From the NCBI GenBank assembly GCA_015698045.1, contig BLAL01000011.1, forward strand, positions 2,048,501 through 2,112,500: 64,000 nucleotides of DNA, in the 5' to 3' direction. The notes under the pieces are model-generated. The model was not told the DNA's origin. It saw nothing but the letters and a program-made list of their open reading frames with translations, and made no database searches. The stretch's first letter is position 1. The number at the start of each line of letters is the position of its first letter. A program made the position numbers and the translations under genes. Of this stretch, positions 1-10,598 are shown piece by piece. Origin of the DNA: Rhizophagus clarus (Eukaryota > Glomeromycota > Glomeromycetes > Glomerales > Glomeraceae).

Positions 1-4
1 TTAG

Positions 5-1079
5 AATACGCATCGCCTTTTCGCAGATGCTGATGATTTCGATAGCTCTGAAGAAAGCACTAAAGAAGTATTATTAAGCCCCGAAAAATCAAGTAGTGAT
101 AAATCAAAGGGAACGTTAGAAAAAATGAGAAAGAAATTATCCGAAGGTAAATTCCGTTGGATAAATGAACAATTATATACAGTAACTGGATCAAAAGCTT
201 TAGAAATGTTTCAGGAAAATCCACAATTATTTGATGAGGTTAAATGTAAATTATATTTTTTATAATGTTTACAAATTATAAGTAACTGACTTATTAATAA
301 TTTAACTTTATTGATAGTATCATGATGGATTCCGGTCAGTAGTTGAATCATGGCCTGTTAATCCTGTTGATTTAATATTGTTATATTTGAAACAAAAGTC
401 AAAAGAAATAATTGTTGCAGATTTGGGCTGTGGTGAAGGTAAGATAGGATTGGAAGCACCAAATAAAGTGCTATCATTCGATTTGGTTGCCAAACACGAT
501 AAAGTGATTGTGTGTGATATTGCCAAGGTGTGAATTATACGTTGCATAATTTATTGAAAATGTTATTTATCCTAATTAATAAATTATCTCGTTTTTAGCT
601 ACCGATTCCTGATAGTTTCTTTGATATTGTAATATTTTGTTTATCGCTTATGGGAACTAATTATATCGAGTTTCTCAAAGAAGCACACCGAATATTGAAA
701 TCAAAGTTAGTCAGTTAATCTGTATTTTGGATTTATGGAGTATGTACACGTACTGTTTATATTTATTTCTATTATTTTGTAAATAGTGGTGAATTGAAAA
801 TTGCTGAGGTTGTAAGTCGATTCTCGGATATTAATATATTTATTGAGGTTCTCGCAGAGATCGGGTTTAAATTAGTAAAGAAGGTATGGAAGATAAATAT
901 TATAAATGATCATGATTATACGTTCGTTTTAAAATATTTAATTTATTTTTTTTAAGGATAATACAAATAAGATGTTTATTATGTTTGATTTTGTCAAGAA
1001 AAAACCCAACTATACAAAAAAGTCGCGATCACACCATGCCGCAGAATTATTAAAGCCATGCGTTTATAAGAAACGTTGA
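5..1079 (+). CDS. RRP8: Rrp8-type rRNA methyltransferase, 5'-partial
   Basis: Exons 5-238, 318-527, 599-705, 787-883 and 957-1079 join in frame to 256 codons ending at TGA 1077-1079. The window opens on an intron acceptor (TTAG at 1-4), so the N-terminus lies upstream. The protein starts with an acidic/serine-rich linker, then RWINEQLYT, the SAM-binding motif I ADLGCGEGKI, the post-motif VIVCDIA, and IPDSFFDIVIFCLSLMGTNY, and ends in a basic tail (KKKPNYTKKSRSHH). These are hallmarks of the Rrp8/nucleomethylin family, which in yeast makes m1A in helix 25.1 of 25S rRNA in the nucleolus. All four introns are short (71-81 nt) GT-AG. It converges on the ZGPAT-like gene with about 214 bp between stop codons. 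Identity is strong; the enzymatic role is inferred from the family. Confidence 0.93.
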
Positions 1080-1293
1080 ATATAATATTTTGCCAGTACT
1101 AGTCTAGTCTTTGGCAACACGTACTTATTGGCATGTATTCTTTGACTCATCGAGATTTTTTGGTAATTAACGACTTTTTAATAATACACTTTAATAAAAC
1201 TACAATAAATTTCAACATATTCAGCAAATTTATAAATATTCAATTTTACAAAACTACCTAGAATAATTAAATTAATTGATTCATTACTTGTAT

Positions 1294-3160
1294 CTAAAAT
1301 ACAATCATTTTTTTATTTCCCTTTGCTCTATCAAGACCACGTTGAATTTCTTGTTCTTTTCTTTTCAATGCTTGATAAGTTGCCTCAATTTGGTTTATTT
1401 TTTCTCTAAAATGTTTAGCCATAGTGGAATCTTTCTTTTCATTTCTCTTTAATGATTCTTTAGCTTTTTGAAGTTCTTGGGATTTTTGATTGAGTTGATT
1501 CTGAATATGATAAAGTTGTAATTGACTATTTTCCAATGAAGATTTTTGGAAACGTTCATTACCGCCAACACCGCCACTATTGCTATTTGGTAATGATCCA
1601 ACTGACGCATTATTCTGTAATAAAGGTGTTGATACATCACTAACTTCAAAATTATTGTTTCCGCGATGTTTGTTTTTATTTAATGAGACATTCAAAAAAT
1701 CAAAAACATCTGAATTACTACTATCAGCACTAGAGGAAGCATGTCCAATTCTCTTTTTGATTCTTTCAGATGAATTATGTATTCTTGAATGGACAGTTTT
1801 TGATTCTTCCGATTTGTGACGATGTCGGCGTCGACGGTGTGGACCGGCCAGGTCAGGTCTTCCTTCCTTGTCAATAAAATCTAATGAAACTCCCTTGCTA
1901 AAGAGTCTTACTTCAATCGGACTCGTTATACCTTCACTATTTTTCCCTAAACCTTCGCCCTAGAAAGCGTAAAGAGTAAAAAAGAAAAATAACCGATAAA
2001 CTTCCGTTTAGATCTGCCAATAATTCACTTTCTTACCTGATTCGGAAAAAAATTCAGTATAAAATGATCATTCTTATTTAACTTATTTAATCATTACCAT
2101 TTTATATCCCATTTTTGCCATAATTCGAGAAGCAACGCCTTTTGTATGTTTTTCCCATTCTGCAAAATGAATCTGGGTATCATTGTGATTATTGGAAGAA
2201 ATATTTAAAATATCACTATTATTACTTTCAGAACCTAATCCCATTCTCAATGAAGGAGAATCACTTTCACTTAAGCTGACACTTTCATCATCATCAGAGT
2301 ATTCGTCGAAAGAACTTTCATCCTCGTTCTCAAGTCCAACAACGGGTATGATTTCATCATGAGAAACCACGAAACCGTCCGGATGTTCATTCTCGTAGCC
2401 CTTATAAATTACTCTGAATCCTTGACCACCTTCTTCAATATTTATAAGTTTAGCCATATACCAAACTTCATCTTTATACTCTGCCCAAAAATACCGGCCA
2501 ACCTGATATGTATCCACATTATCAATATTCAAAAGTTCATAAGGCGCTACAAGTTCAAATGATATTTCCTCTCCATGAGAGTAATGATCTGCACAAGGTA
2601 CTGTTTTGCAATGAGAAGAAATATATTTTTTGCATATACGAGTTGATGGAGTAATTGGAGTTAAAATTAAAACATTACAAGTTTTCTTTTCTGTATTAAC
2701 ACTATATATTAATCCTGGCAAAAAAAACACTTTTTCATAGTCTGGATGAGTCCACGGAATGCAACATTTATCACCAGGTTGTATAATTTCTGTATCATTA
2801 TTAATATTCGTCGATGATTTGCATTGTGCTGCTATATCAGTGCTTTCCATCTTTAAGGTTGAATTAGGAAACAAAAGAAAGGCGAAAGTTAACACTTTTT
2901 TATCTACTAGCTCAATACATATTCAAATATTCATTTTCTATTACCGGTTTATTTTGTTCCTCGGATAAACCAAAATGTGCTAGCAGTTCATTCTTTTTTA
3001 CTTGTAATAATTGTTCTTGCTGTAACTTTATCAAGTCCTCGAGTTCTCTAGAAAGATTCTTTAATTCAGAATCTTCTGGACTAAAAAGTAACAGTTCTTC
3101 TATTTCTTTTAAAGATTCTTCGTTTTCTTTAATCGAACTCTCTAAACCAGATCCAGACAT
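1294..3160 (-). CDS. ZGPAT-like CCCH zinc finger, Tudor and G-patch protein
   Basis: Three exons (3160-2945, 2850-2098, 1959-1294) join in phase 0 to 544 aa, close to the 531 aa of human ZGPAT. Order seen: N-terminal coiled coil (residues about 1-70); a CCCH-like finger near residues 130-155 (CKKYISSHC, then PCADHYSHG; spacing slightly irregular); a Tudor/SH3-like segment (YQVGRYFWAEYKDEVWYMAK); acidic serine-rich linker; and a G-patch split by intron 2, reading AKMGYKM then GEGLGKNSEG. A basic stretch (RRRRRHRHK) and a C-terminal coiled coil follow. In animals ZGPAT is a nuclear repressor and splicing-linked protein; G-patches activate DEAH helicases. The start codon gives the ZGPAT-like N-terminal helix. 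It diverges from the ArfGAP gene only 186 bp away. The function in fungi is inferred. Confidence 0.85.
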
Positions 3161-3346
3161 TTTTTTTTTTTAAAAAAAAAGAATTTCACACATGATATTT
3201 GATTTAGTGGTTACTTTTTATTCCGTAGATCAGATCCTTAATTTGGCTAGATTTAGCTTTAAAAACTCAGTTACATTATTACATAGTGCAATTTACTTTT
3301 GCCTACTCACTCGTTGCCAGTTGCCATCTATACTAAGAACTTAAAC
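3161..3346. promoter_or_regulatory. Short divergent (bidirectional) promoter region
   Basis: This 186-bp gap separates the start codons of the ZGPAT-like gene (-) and the ArfGAP gene (+). It holds an A/T homopolymer tract beside the minus-strand start and no other ORF. It must carry the core promoters and 5' UTRs of both genes. No specific factor site was identified. Confidence 0.55.
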
Positions 3347-5652
3347 ATGGATAGAGCTAAAAAAGTAGTCAACGAAAAAAATGAACGTATCTTGCTCGAA
3401 ATGACGAAACAACCCGGGAACGATACGTGTGCTGACTGTGGTGCAAAGGGTCGGCATATAAAATTCAACAAGTATCTTTATTCCGCCCTTTTCTTCTTTT
3501 CGTTTTGTATATTTACATTTGTTTTTTTTTTTGAACGAATATTTTAGGGCCTCGATGGGCTTCTCATAACCTTGGTGTATTTCTTTGCATACGCTGTGGT
3601 GGTCTACACCGCAAAATGGGCACTCATATTTCTAAAGTTAAATCAATATCTTTAGATTCTTGGACACCGGAACAAATTGAGGTAATTGACCGAATTAGAT
3701 TTTCTTATTTAAATTAATTGACTTCTTATCTACGTTCCTGTCGACTTATAGAATATGCGGCAGTGGGGAAATTTAAAAGCTAATGCCAAATGGAACCCTC
3801 ATCCAGAATTACATCCGGTGCCAGTTAATGCTTCTGATAGGTAAATTTTTTCTTTTTGTGTATAGACTATTGTAAAACTATCAAAATTATTGTTAATCGT
3901 ATTTTTTATAGCGAAATGGAAAGATATATACGAAACAAATACGAAAGGCGAATTTATTGTGATCATCCTGATAAGGTACGTTATAAATATTTAAAAGCTT
4001 ATTTCTATTAATAAATATATTTATTACTCTTTATTTGTCAGCCCAAGCAGTCAACGTTTAGTTCACCAGCGCCTCCTCCAACACCTCCACGTCGTGCAGC
4101 AAATGATTCCATAATAAAATATGATAATGAACATGGGAATCATGATAGCGCGTTACGTCAACTCAAAGATATGGGATTCACTGATCATGCTCGAAATCGC
4201 GAAGTTTTAAATACTACTAACGGTGATCTTAGTGCAGCTATTGAAATTCTCTGTAGACTTCCAAGTGGATCGACATCATCTACATCATCATCAACTATTC
4301 CAAATATTTCGAGCGATGATAAATTAACCCAATTATGGAATATGGGATTCCAAGACGAGGCGAAAAACCGTGATGCCCTTCGACGTACTGGCGGTAATGT
4401 TGAAGTAGCTGCTGCATTACTTTTAGAAGCTCGTAATGCTAAGAATTTGAATAACAATAATGCTAGTAGTCCGAAACCCAATCCCTCAGTTAATTATCAA
4501 ACAGAACAACAACGAATGCAAATTAAATTACCAGTCTCACAATCATCCAGTCCATCATTCATAGATTCTTCGTCATCACAGCAAATTTCATCTCAAAATT
4601 CTTCGCAAAATATTTTAGACCCGTTTGGATCACTTTCTTTAGGAACTGGTTTGTTAACCTTTTTTTTTTTTTTTTTTAATAAAAGGTTATTAATAATCTA
4701 ACTTTTATAATTTTAAAAGAAAATCAACAACCACTGTCTCAGCAGCAACAAAATAAGTTTGACAAAAATGCAATCCTATCATTATTCAGTACACCTCAAC
4801 AATCATCAATTAGCAATAATTTTAATTCAATTAATTCAATAAACAATGGAATACCATTAAGATCAGCTAGTTCCGTTGGGCAACAACATCAATTTAGTCA
4901 GACTCAACAAAATTTAGTGAGTAGAAGGGTTGGTCTTAATTCCAACCAATCAACTTTATCTAACAGTACTTTTGAAAATGCGAAAACTCCTACATCATCT
5001 GGAATTTTAAATGAAACCGACTTATTTGGACTAAATTTTAACACGAGTAATTCAACTGTGTCTTCTAATGGATTTAAAGGCTTGAATAATGGGTTTGATG
5101 GTAGAATGAATTCTTTTGAGACCGGAGCAAATAATGGAAGTTTTATTCCCGATATACCTAATATTCCATTTAGAAACAACAATGGTTTATCGTCCAATAA
5201 TGATTTAGTAAGTAAAATCATTAAATACTTTTTTTTTCGATTGAAACTGACTTTTTTTCTTCCAATTTTGTGCTAATGTACAGCAAAATTCAATTATTTC
5301 ACCTGGGATGATGGCAGATCGACAAAATTCTTTACCAAACTTTGGAAATGTAACTTCAACATCATTTCCGTTGATTGAAAACACAAATATGTTATTTACT
5401 TCTACGAATACATCATCATATCATCGAATTGGACAACAAATAACACCTTCAAATTTTGGAACACACCGAATTAATCCATTTTCAAACGGGCAACTAAATC
5501 AATCAGATGAACAACAAAAAAATTTAAATTTATTTAATAACCAAAATCAAAATCAATCGAACAATAATAATCATTTATTTTCTACTATTAATGGTAATGG
5601 ATTTATGAAAAGTACAAGTACAAATTCTGGATGGCCAAACATGAACAATTAA
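3347..5652 (+). CDS. ArfGAP with tandem UBA domains (Gts1/SMAP-like)
   Basis: Seven exons (3347-3449, 3548-3681, 3752-3840, 3912-3975, 4042-4648, 4720-5207, 5284-5652) join in frame to 617 aa. Residues about 10-125 are an ArfGAP domain: the zinc finger is Cys28-x2-Cys31-x16-Cys48-x2-Cys51 (CADC ... CIRC), the arginine finger is in [10 protein letters not shown] (Arg56), followed by [13 protein letters not shown]. Two UBA domains follow, [16 protein letters not shown] and [16 protein letters not shown] (about 165-205 and 222-262), each with the MGF loop. The last 350 residues are Asn/Gln/Ser-rich and probably disordered. ArfGAPs stimulate GTP hydrolysis by Arf at Golgi and endosomal membranes. 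ArfGAP plus UBA plus Q-rich tail resembles fungal Gts1/Ucp3. A proline run ([10 protein letters not shown]) separates ArfGAP and UBA and may bind SH3 domains. Confidence 0.9.
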
Positions 5653-5991
5653 GCGATTTTTAGTTTGGATTGTATAATATTAGTTTAGTAGATGAATTAA
5701 TTATCCTATCTAATTTTTTTTTTATCTGCAATAGACATTGAAATCATTAATATTTTTATAGATCATTATTAAACAGAAATAAAAAGATGTTCGTAATATT
5801 TAAAATTCATTCACATCAAAAAATAAATAAATAATAATCTAATAAAACTATCTTGAACTGAATCAATTTTGTTTTTTAGATTGTTATGTTCAAAGTTACT
5901 GAACTTACAAATAAATTAAAAGTTAATTGTGCTTGAAACTATAATGTTGATATAAAGAGAAAATACTATAACTAAATAATAATTCTTAATA
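5653..5991. other. Convergent 3' intergenic spacer
   Basis: This AT-rich spacer lies between two convergent stop codons. It contains AATAAA-like motifs on both strands (AAATAAATAAATAATAATC near 5820) that could serve as poly(A) signals. No gene or repeat unit was seen. Confidence 0.5.
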
Positions 5992-6990
5992 TTAATCATC
6001 ACTAACATCACTTGGTGAACCATCATCAGAATCTTCTTGAGCGATATCACTTGCATCCTAAAAAAAAAAAATAATATATCATCTTTTATTATACGAGTAG
6101 TTCAAGTTAAAAATTGTTCTTTTTGATATACTAACCACTTGCAAAGCTAAAGCAGCTTTTTGAAGTAGATTTTTTAGTTCTTGATTTCCTGAATCAACTA
6201 ATTGTTGAGGTTTTTGTTTATTTTTATTTGTTTTACTTTAATAATTAAAAAACAAAAGAGATTAAATCAATATTATATTAAAATGATACAATGAATTTTT
6301 CTTAAACTTACGTTGTGTCTGCTCCATGCTTAATCAATAGCTTTACTACAAGATGAAACTCATTTATTTTATTTTTTATTTTCGATTAATAAAAATTTTA
6401 AACCACATTTCAAAAATTACCTATTTCTAAGGCTACGGAAGGATCATCTTTATATTGCACAGCCTTATGAAGTGGTGTATCAAATTCCAACTTATTTTGT
6501 AAATTAACATTAATATCCGGCTGCTCTAAAAGTAATCCAACAGCAGTTAAAGAACCAAATTGAGCTCTGTTAACACGTTCCCAAATTAATAATTAAAGCA
6601 AAACGTATTATTTCTTTTTAACAAAAAAATAAAAATAAAATAAATAAATAAAATAAAATAAAAATATGTTAAAATAGTTATGAGATACAATACGCGTAAT
6701 GAAGTGCAGTATTCCCAATAGCATCACTATGATTTATGTCGTAAGTTCCCTGTTGATTAAAAATGTCCTCTAAAATATCATCAGAATCTTGTTTGGCAGC
6801 AACCAAAAGAAGTTCGTCTAATAAATAATAATAAACAAACACATTAATATGTCACTATCCTTGTCAAGATCGAATAATAACTTATTGAAAGTCTGATGAC
6901 TATGTAAAAAAATTATATTATTAATTTGAGTGCAGTTGCTATGTAAGAAAAGAAAAACTCACTGTTTGTTGCACCTTCCGAGTCCGCCAT
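5992..6990 (-). CDS. Small ankyrin-repeat protein
   Basis: Six exons (6990-6963, 6817-6694, 6566-6421, 6345-6312, 6235-6136, 6057-5992) join in frame to 165 aa starting MADSEGATNNELLLVAAK. About three ankyrin repeats are visible: DINHSDAIGNTALHYAAQFG, then INVNLQNKLEFDTPLHKAV, then VVKLLIKHGADTT. A basic linker with KTNKNKQKPQQL and an acidic tail (DASDIAQEDSDDGSPSDVSDD without the last residues) follow. The layout resembles the small conserved fungal ankyrin protein of the yeast YGL242C type. Ankyrin repeats bind proteins; no enzymatic residues are present and the partner is unknown. Some exons are only 28-34 nt, so gene finders may miss them. Confidence 0.82.
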
Positions 6991-7270
6991 AAATATATAA
7001 AAAAGAATAGAGAATTCAAAAGAAGGGTGTGTTTGTGCTCGAACTTCTTGTATGCAGAAAATCAGTGATTTGATAATTTATAACAGATTATAAGGTCATG
7101 TGCTTCTGCCCGTCGGTATTTTAATGATGACGTAACAAACATTAGCAATTGGAAAATGTTTTGCATCCATAATGTGTGCTATTTTTAGGTGGTCATCAGC
7201 ACCATGATATCATGGTCAGTTGACCATCCCGATGACAAATAATATGTGACAAATAAAATTTCATTTAGTT
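6991..7270. other. Upstream region of ankyrin gene
   Basis: This AT-rich upstream region of the ankyrin gene runs to the hAT insertion. It includes the imperfect palindromic stretch ATGATATCATGGTCAGTTGA near 7203-7222. The last 8 bp (7263-7270, ATTTAGTT) are the left target-site duplication of the adjacent hAT element. Confidence 0.5.
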
Positions 7271-9520
7271 TAGGGTGTCCAGGATTTGACGTCGTGATGG
7301 CCCAAAAATCAGGCGTGAAAAATCACAAAAATCGTGAAAATCGTGATCCATAATTTCAGCCAGAATTACCATAATTCTGGCCAGAATTAACATAATTCCG
7401 ATTATGAAAAACTTTTTAATAATTTATATTCTATACAAATTTTATTTATTTATTTACAATTAAGTAATAAATTTATACATTTATATTATTCATAAATCAT
7501 CAATTCATTATTATAATCATCATTATTACTAAGATTAAAATAAAGAAAATTAAGCATTTGAATATTTTCTTCTTTAAGCGCTACTCTTCTATCTGATAAA
7601 ATGCTTTTATAACTAGAAAAACTACGTTCAATATCTATACCAGATACTGGCAACCATATATATATTAAAGCCAGTGAATTAAGTTCTGGTAATATATGTC
7701 TTTTACCTTGCCAATACAAATCCAAATCATCAAATTCTTCAATAGATTCATTAAGTCCACAGTAAATAGCCTATTCTTGTATTAAAGTATCAGTAGGAAG
7801 ATAAAATTCTTTGATAATTCTATTGAATAAATCTTGGATCAAAACATTGTATTGCTTTGAAAAATAATAAAGCTGGATGATGAGATATATGTTTCTCACA
7901 TTTTTCATTTGCCAATATAAAAGCTCTAGAAAATAATGAAACAAAAGATGCAATATCTTGATTTTCTTCGTTTAATAATTGGAATATTTCATTTGAAATT
8001 GGAGGATTCCTGGTTCCTGATGATAAAAAAGCTTGAAGAGATACTATTTGTGAATAAACAAATGGAGCTATAGCCTTGTTTCTTATTTTATAGAATTCCA
8101 AATCATTGATTAATCTAAATAAATAAAGTATTATATTAGTAATATTATTATAAAATTATTAAATCCATTAAATTCACTTACCTTTTGCTATTATATGTAA
8201 TAAAATATTTTAACACAAAAAACATGGCTTCTGTTTTGACAAAATGTGTAAAGATCTCGAACAGCTTTTGAATCATGATTAATAGAATATTCTGCAGTAA
8301 CAAAAGTTATTAAATGAGAATATAAAGGTTTAATTCAACATAAAAATAAAAACCATGAATTCCACCTTGTTTTTACTGGTAGAGATGCTAAAGTAGGTGA
8401 TTCAATACCATTTTGTAATAAATGCTCCTTCCATCGAATTTTTTTTTGTGAATTATAAGTAAATATCGATTTAAAATTCATAATTAATTTGTCAACCAAT
8501 TCAAACTTTTGAAAGTTCACCCATGCTTCACCAATTAAATTAAGGATATGCGCTAAGCAACAATTGTGTTTTAAATTTGGTAAAAAGGGAGATAAATTTG
8601 AATACGCCAATTTCATATATGAAGCGTTATCAGAAATAAAAAAAATAATATTTTCATAAGAAATATTATAAAAATGAATTGTATTCATAACAAATTGTGA
8701 AATAGATGAAGCGTTAACATTAGACAAAAATTCTGTTTTAGCTAATTTAGTTTTATTATCAAAACTAAATAATATATTAACGGCATACCAGCCACAACGA
8801 TCTGTTGTTTCATCAATTGTCAAACAAATAATTTTATTGATGACATCATTTTTCAATTTTTGGAGCGCTATTTCATATGATAATGGAAGATATTTCTCAC
8901 GAAGTTGATTTACTCCAGTAATTAAGCCCTCTATAAACAAAAATATATTAATAAATAAAAATAAAAAAGGCAAATTTGAAATTGAAATATCAGAAAATAC
9001 ATACCATTTTTACAATGATTTAATAAAAATGGTTTTAATTTCTCAATTTTTTTCAAAGAAATATCTGCATAAGTAAATGCTTCCACTATCTTTTTATTAA
9101 TTTTTTCTCGTTCATTTAGTGTATTTTTAAAAGAAGGTAAAGTTCTTTGGATTAACAAATTAGAATTATTCTTGTTTTTATTATTAAGGTGTTTTAATGT
9201 TTTAATATGTTTATCTACAGAGTTCTTTCTTTCATGATCAATTTCTACATTGCAAAATCGACATCATAGTTTGTTTTCTTGTACGATATAGTTTTCACGA
9301 TACTCGGCACTTTGAGACAAACGTATGTGAGGCACGACCATTTTATTAAAAATGACTAAGCGAAAAAAAAAGATTATCAATGGTTATTATCAGCAATACA
9401 TTCACAATTTCATGTGACTTATAGTGTCTAAATAGCCAATCATATTTGAGTATCACAAAAATTGCAAAATTTTGGCCAAAATCATTATAAAATCGTGATC
9501 GTCAAATTCTGGACACCCTA
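7271..9520 (-). mobile_element. hAT DNA transposon with intact ends and 8-bp TSD
   Basis: This 2250-bp element starts TAGGGTGTCCAGGATTTGAC and ends with the inverted counterpart GTCAAATTCTGGACACCCTA. It is flanked by a perfect 8-bp direct repeat ATTTAGTT (7263-7270 and 9521-9528). An 8-bp duplication and short TIRs are diagnostic of hAT. The transposase gene lies on the minus strand. The exact TSD and near-identical TIRs suggest a fairly recent insertion, although the gene itself has decayed. Confidence 0.92.
7486..9341 (-). pseudogene. hAT transposase, interrupted
   Basis: The frame opens at ATG 9341-9339 (MVVPHIRLSQSAEYREN), giving a BED-like finger (CRFCNVEIDHERK ... HIKTLKH). An in-frame TGA lies directly before CRFC. 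An intron runs from 9004 to 8931. The core has CLTIDETTDRCGW (first catalytic Asp) and FFISDNASYMKLAYSNL (second Asp), then CCLAHILNLIGEAW and LPVKTRWNSWF. Near the 3' end, SGIDIERSFSSYKSILSDRR and NIQMLNFLYFN match the C-terminal hAT dimerisation region. The middle (8100-8335) needs further introns or is damaged. Probably non-autonomous now unless the TGA is spliced out or read through. Confidence 0.85.
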
Positions 9521-9528
9521 ATTTAGTT

Positions 9529-10590
9529 CAAAAAAAAAATTGCTTTTTAAATAAATATAATAGTGAAATTAAAGAAGTATAAAAAAAAATACAGTCAGCC
9601 CTCCATATTATTACCAAGTTGATTATACCCTTAACTGGTAATTGTATAGAAGTATGATTGTATATATATAGTATATAATTTTTTTTATTAGAAATCAGAA
9701 ATAAAAATTATCAAAATTATCTTAATTTTGGTCTGAATCATAAATTATAAATTATAAATTATACAAATTGCATATTTTTAGATAATAACCATTTTATAAA
9801 AAATAATTTTAAAAATTTCTTATAATCTACATTCTAAAAAAAGAAAATTTGTTTATAATTCTGGCTGAAATTTTAATCTAACTGAAATTATAATAACTAT
9901 AAAGAGATTTAATTACTAGTAAAAATAATATGTATATTATATATCATGTAGTGATAATAATTATGATAAATTAATTAAGTAAAAGTCAGTTTCACAAAAT
10001 TGGATTCTTATATAAAAGTATGACTATATAGGGTGTGATTATATGAAGGTCTGACTGTAGTGTATATCTTAACTATATAAGTCATCCTAATACACAAAAA
10101 AGTTAAGCAAATATTTTATACTATAATATTACAATATAAATTATTAGTACAATATAGCTTTATACTATATAGTATATATGTAAATTTAAAATCAATCAAA
10201 ATTGATATAAATAACTAAAATCAATAATTTTCAAATCATAATTTCAGCTGAAATTTTCTTAATTCTAACCAAATTCATAATACCAGTTCAAATCAAAATT
10301 TTTATTTAAGTTTTTAAAAATTTTTTATAAACTTGAAAAATTAAAAACTTTATTTTATTTAATTATATTGGCCAAAAAAAATTGTTAATTATATGGTTAT
10401 TTTAAATACAATAAATTAATAAAGTATTAAAAAAAACTTTTTTAACCTTTTTTTTTATTTATTTTTTTTTAATTCATGATCTGTATATAAAGTAGTGATC
10501 AACATATATAAAATCTGATGATAATACGCCTATACGATTTTGTGTTTTTTAGAATCTCGTGTCTTTTATATACTCAAGCTCTTTTTTAAA
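9529..10590. other. AT-rich spacer without recognised genes
   Basis: About 1 kb of very AT-rich sequence. I see short palindromic or repeated AT words (ATTATAAATTATAAATTATA near 9740) and no coding evidence. It probably includes older, unrecognisable repeats. Confidence 0.5.
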
Positions 10591-10598
10591 GTCAAAAC

